Shown here piece after piece: positions 8,353 to 20,115 of a stretch of DNA of 33,731 bases. Under the pieces are notes generated by a model. It ran no database searches, was not told where the DNA came from, and saw only the letters and a program-made list of their open reading frames with translations. Source of the DNA: Nemertoderma westbladi (Eukaryota; Xenacoelomorpha; Nemertodermatida; Nemertodermatidae); the NCBI GenBank assembly GCA_032718475.1, contig JAUCBJ010003124.1, positions 1 through 33,731 of the forward strand. Reading direction: 5' to 3'. The first letter of the stretch is position 1. Every line of letters starts with the position of its first letter. Both the position numbers and the translations under genes were made by a program.

Positions 8353-9653
8353 CTCAACAACACCGGTACATGATGGGCTGGGCATGTGACAGAAACGCAA
8401 CAACACCGGTACCTAGGCTGGGCATGTGACAGAAACGCAACAACACCGGTACATGATGGGCTGGGCATGTGACAGAAACGCAACAACACCGGTACCTAGG
8501 CTGGGCATGTGACAGAAACGCAACAACACCGGTACATGATGGGCTGGGCATGTGACAGAAACGCAACAACACCGGTACATGATGGGCTGGGCATGTGACA
8601 GAAACGCAACAACACCGGTACATGGGCTGGGCATGTGACAGAAACGCAACAACACCGGTACATGATGGGCTGGCCATGTGACAGAAACGCAACAACACCG
8701 GTACATGGGCTGGGCATGTGACAGAAACGCAACAACACCGGTACATGATGGGCTGGGCATGTGACAGAAACGCAACAACACCGATACATGATGGGCTGGA
8801 CATGTGACAGAAACGCAACAACACCGGTACATGGGCTGGGCATGTGACAGAAACGCAACAACACCGGTACATGATGGGCTGGGCATGTGACAGAAACGCA
8901 ACAACACCGGTACATGATGGGCTGGGCATGTGACAGAAACGCAACAACACCGGTACATGATGGGCTGGGCATGTGACAGAAACGCAACAACACCGGTACC
9001 TAGGCTGGGCATGTGACAGAAACGCAACAACACCGGTACCTAGGCTGGGCATGTGACAGAAACGCAACAACACCGGTACATGATGGGCTGGGCATGTGAC
9101 AGAAACGCAACAACACCGGTACATGATGGGCTGGGCATGTGACAGAAACGCAACAACACCGTTACATGGGCTGGGCATGTGACAGAAACGCAACAACACC
9201 GGTACATGATGGGCTGGGCATGTGACAGAAACGCAACAACACCGGTACATGATGGGCTGGGCATGTGACAGAAACGCAACAACACCGTTACATGGGCTGG
9301 GCATGTGACAGAAACGCAACAACACCAAACACCGGTACATGATGGGCTGGGCATGTGACAGAAACGCAACAACACCGGTACCTAGGCTGGGCATGTGACA
9401 GAAACGCAACAACACCGGTACATGATGGGCTGGGCATGTGACAGAAACGCAACAACACCGGTACATGATGGGCTGGGCATGTGACAGAAACGCAACAACA
9501 CCGTTACATGGGTTGGGCATGTGACAGAAACGCAACAACACCGGTACATGGGCTGGGCATGTGACAGAAACGCAACAACACCGGTACATGATGGGCTGGG
9601 CATGTGACAGAAACGCAACAACACCGTTACCTAGGCTGGGCATGTGACAGAAA
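8353..9653. repeat. 31-copy 40/43-bp satellite array
   Basis: The motif GACAGAAAC occurs 31 times. Monomers fall into three classes differing after ACCGGTAC: ATGATGGGCTGG (43 bp), ATGGGCTGG (40 bp) and CTAGGCTGG (40 bp); a few carry CCGTTAC. One copy has an extra 7-bp CCAAACA-type duplication near 9327. A long minus-strand open frame crosses the array only because no monomer phase contains a stop. It lies in the intron between the CAP-like and KY exons. Confidence 0.95.
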
Positions 9654-9916
9654 CTTATTACAGTAGATCTTCAGACAAATGTTCGCACAATATTGAACTT
9701 GCTGAAATACTCCAATCTGAATTGAACCTAACCAAAGTGTCCGACTTTGTATGAATAGCTAATTCTCTACATCCTGAGGACTAATTAGATCATTAATGAT
9801 CTATAGATATTAGATAATAAGGAATTTACATTATATAATAATGAATCTAAATCTGATTCATAAAATTGATTACATAGTTCACTATAGAAAGATTTATGTT
9901 AACGGAACTTGATTAC
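9654..9916. other. Intronic flank downstream of the CAP-like exon (minus orientation), no gene seen
   Basis: AT-rich, with a GATCATTAATGATC palindrome near 9788-9801. No terminal CAP exon was recognised here. Confidence 0.45.
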
Positions 9917-10047
9917 CTGTGTGAAATGGCCTGTGTTAGTAGGAGCTCCATACACAATTGGCTCCCATTTGTACTGACTAACTTCGCTGTACCAGAAGTC
10001 TACTACGGGAGACCCATCTCCATAGCATATGCCACTCGAAGACATAC
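9917..10047 (-). CDS. CAP (SCP/PR-1/Ag5) domain exon carrying the GHFTQ signature
   Basis: Acceptor CATTATAG ends at 10048; donor CACACAG/GTAATC at 9917/9916. The exon starts in phase 1 and ends in phase 0, encoding 43 whole codons plus a split Gly. It contains SPVVDFWYSEVSQYKWEP and ends N-T-G-H-F-T-Q. WY.E...Y and GHFTQ are the core CAP signatures and include a Glu and a His of the conserved cavity tetrad. In CAP proteins the next residues are normally V-V-W. Here the next in-phase exon found on the strand is the KY exon at 6723, which also begins with V. The CAP assignment is secure; which gene it belongs to is not. Confidence 0.82.
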
Positions 10048-10091
10048 CTATAATGATAGCAGTTCTAGAACATATAATATATAGAACATAC

Positions 10092-10364
10092 ATAATAATA
10101 TTTTAAGATTTCAAAAGGTGACAACTTACTGTGTAGGCCTACAGTATATGATCAATCACTAAAAATTTAAATATTTATTATTTGTTATTTATTATTGAAT
10201 ATAAATTAATTAATTTAATTTTATTATTTGTAGTACAATAATTCTAGAATATCGTTTATTTGAAAAATATAGAGAGAGCTATCGAAAGCTAATAATAAAA
10301 AATTAAATTTTTAGTGATTGATCATATATGTTGTCACTTTTTGAATTCTTTAAATATTATTATA
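10092..10364. mobile_element. Foldback/MITE-like element with about 70-bp inverted arms
   Basis: The left arm (ATAATAATATTTTAAGATTTCAAAAGGTGACAAC, then TATATGATCAATCACTAAAAATTTAA) matches the reverse complement of about 10297-10364. The left arm alone carries an extra block of about 19 bp containing TAGGCCTA. A/T-only ends make the target duplication ambiguous. Confidence 0.65.
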
Positions 10365-12014
10365 CTAAAACAACTTGATCTCACACCCTACAGTCATATT
10401 CCCTAAGTTTCGTAACTTGATATAAATTTATATAGAACATAAATATATATAAACTAAAAAAAATTTCGGAACATTTTTCTGGTTCAAAAGTCAAATTAAG
10501 GCAATTAAAAGACAGGTGTGGAGAAAAATAAGAAAAATATATGACGCCAGAGCTTTGTGTGTTCATTAACTATGAAGATAAATTCTCCGAAAAACTGACA
10601 ATACATATATACTTATATATATAAGCTAAATGTATACTCTATGTATAAACTACCGGTACTGTACTCATTAATTTTAAATACAGTAGGTGAATTAAATCTA
10701 GTTTATTAACTAATTTAGTCTATTAATTTTACATAATTTTTAATGTTATACAAGAAATTTTTCTTTCACGAATATTAAAAGAATGATATTCTACATTACT
10801 TAATAAGTTTTATAATATTTTCGTCTGTGGCCCTAATTTTTTAATATTTTATACAAAATGTAAATATTCAATCACTAATCTTCTACTGTGTACCTTTATT
10901 TTATTTGATACTTTTACAGCTTCACGGTTTAATTATTATTTTATTCAAAGAATTATATTTTTTAAATTGGACGTTGAACGTCTCGAACCTATCAATCGCA
11001 TCTGATTTTTAAAATTTTTAAGTACCAAAATTTTTATTACCGTAGTTTATGCAAGAAATGTAAATACACATTTTATTGTCTATTTATGTAAATGTAATCT
11101 CATATTGTCAATGCTGTACTTTTATCTCTGGGACAAACATCATCATCATGTCATGTCTAAGTATGTATCTAATGTCATCTATGTTTGTGTTATGTAATTG
11201 TGTTATTTTTATGTTCAGTTTAATGTTAAACTTTGAGGAACATTAAATCAATACCAATACCAAGTAGGTTTCCTTTTACGCGGATGCTATTTTCATCGGC
11301 TTATTTTTCCGTCTGATTTTGCCTGTTGCCACACCCAATATGTATCTACTGTACTGTAGGTGTGGGGCGCCCTGTGTAACAGATATGTTAAGGTTATGCA
11401 GCATATTTACTTATAGGCCTACACTGTATAAAAATTCATTTATACTTTCCAAATCTAAAACACAGTTAATCAACTTTCACCTGAAAACACCACCAGGTCC
11501 TGTCGGTAGGAAATATAATAGGCCTACAAGAAAAAACGAACTACATTAGAAGAAGATAATGCCACTTTGTTTATATGTACGTACTGTAAGTTGATGAGGG
11601 CCCACTGTAGTCACTGTGATGTAATGTAAATTTTAATAAAATGTAGTTATCAACATTGATAGCATCAACTTGAAGGCTGATTCAACTTTATTGAAGGAGG
11701 TGTACTGTATTGCCTGTTGACTGTTTGGAGATTTCATTGATGCTTTTACTGCATTTTTTGCAGATGCCATGTTTATGCATCGGTCTGCCCAGGGATCTTC
11801 TCAGTGTTGTAGAGGAACAATGTCTTTGCAGCTGACATTTCTGCTGCAGCAAACTGAATATATTTCGAACTGTGGTTCATGAATACCTATCTATTTTAAG
11901 CCTCAATTTGCAATTTTCTCGTTTACCATGTGATTTTCCAAAATAGAATTGTCATGAAGTGGTGTGTACTTTTTGATGTGTTTTGGCACGTAGGTCTATG
12001 AAAAATAACAGCAA
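10365..12014. other. 1.65-kb AT-rich region without recognised genes
   Basis: Candidate introns of the CAP-like gene. Contains TAGGCCTA at 11414 and 11519, TACCGGTA near 10651, and ATCATCATCATG near 11138. Short open frames, such as the one near 11319-11549, show no family resemblance. A Cys-rich stretch after an AG at about 11763 reads PCLCIGLPRDLLSVVEEQC on +, but it is short and unidentified. Confidence 0.4.
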
Positions 12015-12121
12015 GGAACGCTTTTTAAGTTTGTTAGTTAATTCTGACTGGGAACCCTGTTTTATGGCCGCGGACATTAACCTTGCGTACACTGTTTTTA
12101 AAGATACATTTCTAAAGGCTC
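12015..12121 (+). pseudogene. LINE (CR1/L2-like) ORF2 fragment, part before the TTAA insertion
   Basis: The frame reads NSDWEPCFMAADINLAYTVF and continues to the TTAA at 12122-12125. The pattern (W....AD.N.A...F...FL) is that of the linker before the reverse-transcriptase domain in CR1/L2-like non-LTR elements. The frame continues exactly at 13685 if the piggyBac-like element and one TTAA are removed. Confidence 0.7.
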
Positions 12122-12125
12122 TTAA

Positions 12126-13680
12126 CCCTATTAGTACCGGGCTATAAAATGTTGTACAAATACCGGGAGGGGGTCATATTGACCCCCCCTCTAAAATCTA
12201 CAAATATTTACGAAAACGTCTGATTTTTGTTTGTACGTAGGTATCACTTGTCTGGATCCGACCGAAAAAAAAAATTTTCGAAAAAATGTACTGGGGTGGT
12301 TTTATTGCAGCACCAAAATTACAAGTAGTGCACAATTTTCACAAAATTTGAAAGTTACATTTTCGGCTAATTATTTTTCAATACAGGTTTTCTGGGGTGC
12401 AAAATACATTGGAAAATATTTAAAAATGATATGATTACTATAAATGGATGTTTAGTCCTCTCTGCGTAGGAAAAAAATGAAAAAAACAAGTAACCAGCAC
12501 TTTTCAGTTAGAACACAAAATTTGTAATTCACTTATACGATGCTATAAATTCACATTTTCAGGTTTTCGAGGGCGCTGATTCTAATGGAATACATTTCTA
12601 ATATGCCAGATCATTGCTACTTGTATTTTTCGGCGTAATTTTCAAATTTTGGTGCTAGCACCAAATTTCGTACTCATCACCAAAAAGTACAAGTTTGCGA
12701 TGTCCAGTGCTGTTTTTATTGAATCCATCGGATTCAGGACCCTCATAAACCCGTATAACGCAAGAAACAAGGTGATACTATCTACTTATCAATTTGCATA
12801 TTTTCCAAAATTTGGTGCTGGCACAACAATTTTCACCCACCGGCGAAAAATACAAGTTTGAGAACTCTTATGAAATTTTTACTGATTCCATTGAATTCAG
12901 AACCATCACAAACCCGTATAACGCAAGAAACAAGGTGACACAATCAATTGATATATTTGATGGTTTTCAAAATTTGGTGCTAGCACCACATTTTGCACCC
13001 ACATCCGAAAAATACAAGTTTGAGATGTCTAGTTCGATAATTATATTTTCCATTGAATTCAGAACAGCCATAAACCTCTTAAAACGCAAGAAATAAATTG
13101 TCACAAGCAATTTTGTATATTGAATGGATTTTCAAAATTTCGTGCTAGCACCAAAATTTACACACAGCACCGAAAAATACAAGTTTGATACGCTTGGTGC
13201 AACTCGTATATATTTCATCGAATCCAGAACCCCAAAAAACCCCAATTGCGTAAAAAACAAGTTTCAAACAATCAATTTACAAAATTGACTTATTTCAAAA
13301 TTTGGTGCTGGCACCAAAATTTGGCACCCATCGAAAAAAACAAGTTTGAAATTTCTAAATCAATTTATATGAATTCCATCCAATTTCTAACACCAAAAAA
13401 CCGGTGTAAATCAAAAATAGAGATGTTACAATTCATATTTAATGAAATGTAATTTTCAAAAAACGTCTCAAAAAAAGTGCCAAAAGTAGGGTTAAAAAAT
13501 GGTGCTATAACTCGAAAAGTACCCAATATTTTTGAAAACGGTTTTCACTACCATGAAGACAATAGATTTTTAGGAAAAGTCATAAAATTTCAGATTCCCA
13601 ACTGCGTTTGTTTCAGAATTATAATAAAAAAACCATGGGAGGGGTCATATTGACCCCCCCCCCCCCCGGGTTTAATAGGG
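12126..13680. mobile_element. Non-autonomous piggyBac-like element inserted at TTAA
   Basis: Flanked by TTAA at 12122-12125 and 13681-13684. Ends are CCCTATTA... and ...TAATAGGG, matching piggyBac superfamily rules (TTAA target, termini starting CCC). Both ends carry a subterminal palindrome GGGTCATATTGACCC next to G/C runs (14 C at 13654-13667). There is no transposase ORF. The interior is built of five or more tandem, diverged copies of a repeat of about 163 bp, listed separately. Confidence 0.85.
12640..13400. repeat. Internal 163-bp tandem repeats with GGTGCTAGCACC palindrome
   Basis: GGTGCT-type centres occur at 12651, 12814, 12976, 13141 and 13304, spacing 162-165 bp. Each copy has a TTTGGTGCTAGCACCAAA-like palindrome, then CCGAAAAATACAAGTTTGA, then a GAATTCAGAAC..C block and AACGCAAGAAACAA. 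Copies are diverged, so the array is old relative to the insertion. Confidence 0.85.
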
Positions 13681-13684
13681 TTAA

Positions 13685-14402
13685 TACTGTAGCACCAATT
13701 AAAGAAATTAGTTTTAAACAACGCACTGAGCCCTGGATGACCTCGGGTATTCTTAGTAATATCAGAGAAAGAGATAACTATTTGTATAAATTTAGGAAAT
13801 ACCGTGTTTTAGCTGATTATAATAATTACTGCAAATATAGAAATCTTGTCCAACGGGAAATAAAAAACGCTAAATCTGAATATTTGTACAACAAAATAAG
13901 TGAGCATAAAGATAATCCTAAAAGTCTATGGTCTACCCTAAAATCTTTTGGTTATAAAAACCTTAAATCTAAATCGAATATTATTCTGCAAGATAACGGT
14001 GAGCTGATTCATGATCATACTCTAGTTAGTAATTTATTTAATAATTATTTTACTAATGTTGCCTCCAATTTAGTTAAGAAGTTACCGTTATCAAGTAATA
14101 AATATAGTATAGGGTCCGAAACTCTAAATAATTTTTATTTAGAAAAGTTACAAAATTCAGAAAAGTTATTTTTAAAACCCGTTTCTGAGGATTTCGTTTT
14201 TCAAAAGCTACTTAGCCTATCAGCCTCAAATTGTAAATCCTTTGAATCTGATACTTTATTTTTTAACGGTATTAAAAATTGGAACGCTCTGCCTAATGAA
14301 ATTAAAAACCTAGATAATCAACATTCTTTTAAATCTGCAGTTAAATCTCACCTCCGTGTACAATGTAAAAATAGGTACAATAGTCCTACAGTAAGTTATT
14401 AG
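13685..14402 (+). pseudogene. LINE (CR1/L2-like) ORF2, internally deleted
   Basis: From 13685 the frame contains EISFKQRTEPWMTSGIL and the FKxxRN.VQREIKNAKSEYL-type helix region that precedes CR1/L2 reverse transcriptases. The catalytic RT motifs (F-x-D-D etc.) are absent. After SLSASNCKSFESD the frame jumps to the C-terminal block GIKNWNALPNEIKNLDNQHSFKSAVKSHL, normally several hundred residues further on. The stop is TAG at 14400-14402. It is therefore an in-frame internally deleted copy. An ATG at 13608 lies inside the piggyBac-like element and is not a true start. Confidence 0.8.
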
Positions 14403-14728
14403 TTTATTAATTATTTACTATTTATACTGTAATTACGTTTTATATTAAATTGTTCTGTACATTACATCTTTATCGTTGAGTCGGACATTGTCACGCTCTC
14501 GGTAAAGTTGTACATGTACATAGTGTAATTACGTTTTATATTGGTTTTAGGTTAGCGTAGTAGTAATATTGTATTTGTAACCAAGTAACATAAAGGACCC
14601 CCTTGGAAATAAGCTGCAAAGCTTTAGGGGTAATCCTATATGTTATGTTGGACAATACCTTTATACCGGTACATTGTTTGGTGTATTTGTTATTGTTTTT
14701 ACATAATGTATAAATAAATCTATCTATC
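14403..14728 (+). repeat. LINE 3' UTR and tail
   Basis: Contains ACCCCCTTGGAAATAAGC...GCTTTAGGGGT (about 14597-14632), the hairpin and GGAAATAAGC signature common in L2/CR1-like 3' UTRs, then AATAAA and a (TCTA)n tail. Confidence 0.7.
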
Positions 14729-14957
14729 TATCTACTATTAGTAGTACTAACTACACGTGAACTACTGTAATACCTTTATACCGGTACATTGTTTGGTGTA
14801 TTTGTTATTGTTTTTACATAATGTATAAATAAATCTATCTATCTATCTACTATTAGTAGTACTAACTACACGTGAACTAATACCTTTATACCGGTACATT
14901 GTTTGGTGTATTTGTTATTGTTTTTACATAATGTATAAATAAATCTATCTATCTATA
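14654..14957 (+). repeat. LINE 3' tail tandemly triplicated (about 110-115-bp unit)
   Basis: AATACCTTTATACCGGTACA starts at 14654, 14769 and 14879. Each unit runs through TTATTGTTTTTACATAATG, AATAAATCTATCTATCT and, in units 1 and 2, ACTATTAGTAGTACTAACTA. Units are nearly identical, hence recent. The array ends about 55 bp before the 34-bp satellite. Confidence 0.9.
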
Positions 14958-15010
14958 TGGCCAAATCTTCTTTGCCATCTTACGATCGCGCATGTGATGT
15001 AGTAGCACCT

Positions 15011-18000
15011 AGTACCGGAGGGACATTATCGGTACATAAGCTACAGTACCGGAGGGACATTATCGGTACATAAGCTACAGTACCGGAGGGACATTATCGG
15101 TACATAAGCTACAGTACCGGAGGGACATTATCGGTACATAAGCTACAGTACCGGAGGGACATTATCGGTACATAAGCTACAGTACCGGAGGGACATTATC
15201 GGTACATAAGCTACAGTACCGGAGGGACATTATCGGTACATAAGCTACAGTACCGGAGGGACATTATCGGTACATAAGCTATAGTACCGGAGGGACATTA
15301 TCGGTACATAAGCTACAGTACCGGAGGGACATTATCGGTACATAAGCTACAGTACCGGAGGGACATTATCGGTACATAAGCTACAGTACCGGAGGGACAT
15401 TATCGGTACATAAGCTACAGTACCGGAGGGACATTATCGGTACATAAGCTACAGTTCCGGAGGGACATTATCGGTACATAAGCTACAGTACCGGAGGGAC
15501 ATTATCGGTACATAAGCTACAGTACCGGAGGGACATTATCGGTACATAAGCTACAGTACCGGAGGGACATTATCGGTACATAAGCTACAGTACCGGAGGG
15601 ACATTATCGGTACATAAGCTACAGTACCGGAGGGACATTATCGGTACATAAGCTACAGTACCGGAGGGACATTATCGGTACATAAGCTACAGTACCGGAG
15701 GGACATTATCGGTACATAAGCTATAGTACCGGAGGGACATTATCGGTACATAAGCTACAGTACCGGAGGGACATTATCGGTACATAAGCTACAGTACCGG
15801 AGGGACATTATCGGTACATAAGCTACAGTACCGGAGGGACATTATCGGTACATAAGCTACAGTACCGGAGGGACATTATCGGTACATAAGCTACAGTACC
15901 GGAGGGACATTATCGGTACATAAGCTACAGTACCGGAGGGACATTATCGGTACATAAGCTACAGTACCGGAGGGACATTATCGGTACATAAGCTACAGTA
16001 CCGGAGGGACATTATCGGTACATAAGCTATAGTACCGGAGGGACATTATCGGTACATAAGCTACAGTACCGGAGGGACATTATCGGTACATAAGCTATAG
16101 TACCGGAGGGACATTATCGGTACATAAGCTACAGTACTGGAGGGACATTATCGGTACATAAGCTACAGTACTGGAGGGACATTATCGGTACATAAGCTAC
16201 AGTACTGGAGGGACATTATCGGTACATAAGCTATAGTACCGGAGGGACATTATTGGTACATAAGCTACAGTACCGGAGGGACATTATCGGTACATAAGCT
16301 ACAGTACTGGAGGGACATTATCGGTACATAAGCTACAGTACCGGAGGGACATTATCGGTACATAAGCTATAGTACCGGAGGGACATTATTGGTACATAAG
16401 CTACAGTACCGGAGGGACATTATCGGTACATAAGCTATAGTACCAGAGGGACATTATCGGTACATAAGCTACAGTACCGGAGGGACATTATCGGTACATA
16501 AGCTACAGTACCGGAGGGACATTATCGGTACATAAGCTACAGTACCGGAGGGACATTATCGGTACATAAGCTACAGTACCGGAGGGACATTATCGGTACA
16601 TAAGCTACAGTACCGGAGGGACATTATCAGTACATAAGCTATAGTACCGGAGGGACATTATCGGTACATAAGCTACAGTACTGGAGGGACATTATCGGTA
16701 CATAAGCTACAGTACCGGAGGGACATTATCGGTACATAAGCTACAGTACCGGAGGGACATTATCGGTACATAAGCTACAGTACCGGAGGGACATTATCGG
16801 TACATAAGCTATAGTACCGGAGGGACATTATCGGTACATAAGCTACAGTACCGGAGGGACATTATTGGTACATAAGCTACAGTACCGGAGGGACATTATT
16901 GGTACATAAGCTACAGTACCGGAGGGACATTATTGGTACATAAGCTACAGTACCGGAGGGACATTATCAGTACATAAGCTATAGTACCGGAGGGACATTA
17001 TCGGTACATAAGCTACAGTACCGGAGGGACATTATCGGTACATAAGCTACAGTACCGGAGGGACATTATCAGTACATAAGCTATAGTACCGGAGGGACAT
17101 TATCGGTACATAAGCTACAGTACTGGAGGGACATTATCGGTACATAAGCTACAGTACCGGAGGGACATTATCGGTACATAAGCTACAGTACCGGAGGGAC
17201 ATTATCGGTACATAAGCTACAGTACCGGAGGGACATTATCGGTACATAAGCTATAGTACCGGAGGGACATTATCGGTACATAAGCTATAGTACCGGAGGG
17301 ACATTATCGGTACATAAGCTACAGTACCGGAGGGACATTATTGGTACATAAGCTACAGTACCGGAGGGACATTATTGGTACATAAGCTATAGTACCGGAG
17401 GGACATTATCGGTACATAAGCTACAGTACCGGAGGGACATTATCGGTACATAAGCTACAGTACCGGAGGGACATTATCGGTACATAAGCTACAGTACCGG
17501 AGGGACATTATCGGTACATAAGCTACAGTACCGGAGGGACATTATCGGTACATAAGCTATAGTACTGGAGGGACATTATCGGTACATAAGCTACAGTACC
17601 GGAGGGACATTATCGGTACATAAGCTACAGTACCGGAGGGACATTATCGGTACATAAGCTATAGTACCGGAGGGACATTATCGGTACATAAGCTACAGTA
17701 CCGGAGGGACATTATCGGTACATAAGCTACAGTACCGGAGGGACATTATCGGTACATAAGCTACAGTACCGGAGGGACATTATTGGACATAAGCTACAGT
17801 ACCGGAGGGACATTATCGGTACATAAGCTACAGTACTGGAGGGAAATTATCGGTACATAAGCTATAGTACCGGAGGGACATTATCGGTACATAAGCTACA
17901 GTACCAGAGGGACATTATCGGTACATAAGCTACAGTACCGGAGGGACATTATCGGTACATAAGCTACAGTACCGGAGGGACATTATCGGTACATAAGCTA

Positions 18001-20109
18001 CAGTACCGGAGGGACATTATCGGTACATAAGCTACAGTACCGGAGGGACATTATCGGTACATAAGCTACAGTACCGGAGGGACATTATTGGTACATAAGC
18101 TACAGTACCGGAGGGACATTATTGGTACATAAGCTACAGTACCGGAGGGACATTATCGGTACATAAGCTACAGTACCGGAGGGACATTATCGGTACATAA
18201 GCTACAGTACCGGAGGGACATTATCGGTACATAAGCTACAGTACCGGAGGGACATTATCGGTACATAAGCTATAGTACCGGAGGGACATTATCGGTACAT
18301 AAGCTACAGTACCGGAGGGACATTATCGGTACATAAGCTACAGTACCGGAGGGACATTATCGGTACATAAGCTACAGTACCGGAGGGACATTATCGGTAC
18401 ATAAGCTACAGTACCGGAGGGACATTATTGGTACATAAGCTACAGTACCGGAGGGACATTATCGGTACATAAGCAATAGTACCGGAGGGACATTATCGGT
18501 ACATAAGCTACAGTACCGGAGGGACATTATCGGTACATAAGCTACAGTACCGGAGGGACATTATCGGTACATAAGCTACAGTACCGGAGGGACATTATTG
18601 GTACATAAGCTACAGTACCGGAGGGACATTATCGGTACATAAGCTATAGTACCGGAGGGACATTATCGGTACATAAGCTACAGTACCGGAGGGACATTAT
18701 CGGTACATAAGCTACAGTACCGGAGGGACATTATCGGTACATAAGCTACAGTACCGGAGGGACATTATCGGTACATAAGCTACAGTACCGGAGGGACATT
18801 ATCGGTACATAAGCTACAGTACCGGAGGGACATTATCGGTACATAAGCTACAGTACTGGAAGGACATTATCGGTACATAAGCTACAGTACCGGAGGGACA
18901 TTATTGGTACATAAGCTATAGTACCGGAGGGACATTATCGGTACATAAGCTACAGTACCGGAGGGACATTATCGGTACATAAGCTACAGTACCGGAGGGA
19001 CATTATCGGTACATAAGCTACAGTACCGGAGGGACATTATCGGTACATAAGCTACAGTACCGGAGGGACATTATCGGTACATAAGCTATAGTACCGGAGG
19101 GACATTATCGGTACATAAGCTACAGTACCGGAGGGACATTATCGGTACATAAGCTACAGTACCGGAGGGACATTATCGGTACATAAGCTACAGTACCGGA
19201 GGGACATTATCGGTACATAAGCTACAGTACCGGAGGGACATTATCGGTACATAAGCTACAGTACCGGAGGGACATTATCGGTACATAAGCTACAGTACTG
19301 GAGGGACATTATCGGTACATAAGCTACAGTACCGGAGGGACATTATCGGTACATAAGCTACAGTACCTGAGGGACATTATCGGTACATAAGCTACAGTAC
19401 CGGAGGGACATTATCGGTACATAAGCTATAGTACCGGAGGGACATTATCGGTACATAAGCTACAGTACCGGAGGGACATTATCGGTACATAAGCTACAGT
19501 ACCGGAGGGACATTATCGGTACATAAGCTACAGTACCGGAGGGACATTATTGGTACATAAGCTACAGTACCGGAGGGACATTATCGGTACATAAGCTACA
19601 GTACCGGAGGGACATTATCGGTACATAAGCTACAGTACCGGAGGGACATTATCGGTACATAAGCTACAGTACTGGAGGGACATTATCGGTACATAAGCTA
19701 CAGTACCGGAGGGACATTATTGGTACATAAGCTACAGTACCGGAGGGACATTATCGGTACATAAGCTACAGTACCGGAGGGACATTATCGGTACATAAGC
19801 TACAGTACCGGAGGGACATTATCGGTACATAAGCTACAGTACCGGAGGGACATTATCGGTACATAAGCTACAGTACCGGAGGGACATTATCAGTACATAA
19901 GCTACAGTACCGGAGGGACATTATCGGTACATAAGCTACAGTACCGGAGGGACATTATCGGTACATAAGCTACAGTACCGGAGGGATATTATCGGTACAT
20001 AAGCTACAGTACCGGAGTGACATTATCGGTACATAAGCTACAGTACTGGAGGGACATTATCGGTACATAAGCTACAGTACCGGAGGGACATTATCGGTAC
20101 ATAAGCTAC
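15011..20109. repeat. 150-copy 34-bp satellite array
   Basis: Starting with AGTACCGGAGGG at 15011 and ending before AGTACCTTG at 20110, the array is 5,099 bp. With a 1-bp deletion near 17787 that is exactly 150 monomers of 34 bp. Each monomer holds GTACCG-N12-CGGTAC, a 6-bp hairpin stem, and two CpG sites. Recurrent variants are ACTGG or ACCAG for ACCGG, ATTGG or ATCAG for ATCGG, and CTATAG for CTACAG; almost all other monomers are identical. No coding function. Confidence 0.97.
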
Positions 20110-20115
20110 AGTACC

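Noticed and set aside
8354-9643. 429-residue minus-strand open frame
   Set aside because: It is a readthrough of the 40/43-bp satellite; the translation is the monomer in rotating phases, with parallel frames also open.
13608-13684. ATG at 13608 as the start of the LINE ORF
   Set aside because: It lies within the terminal part of the piggyBac-like element; the true LINE frame enters from 12121.
15011-20109. CRISPR array
   Set aside because: Regular 34-bp units without unique spacers, in an animal genome; this is a satellite.
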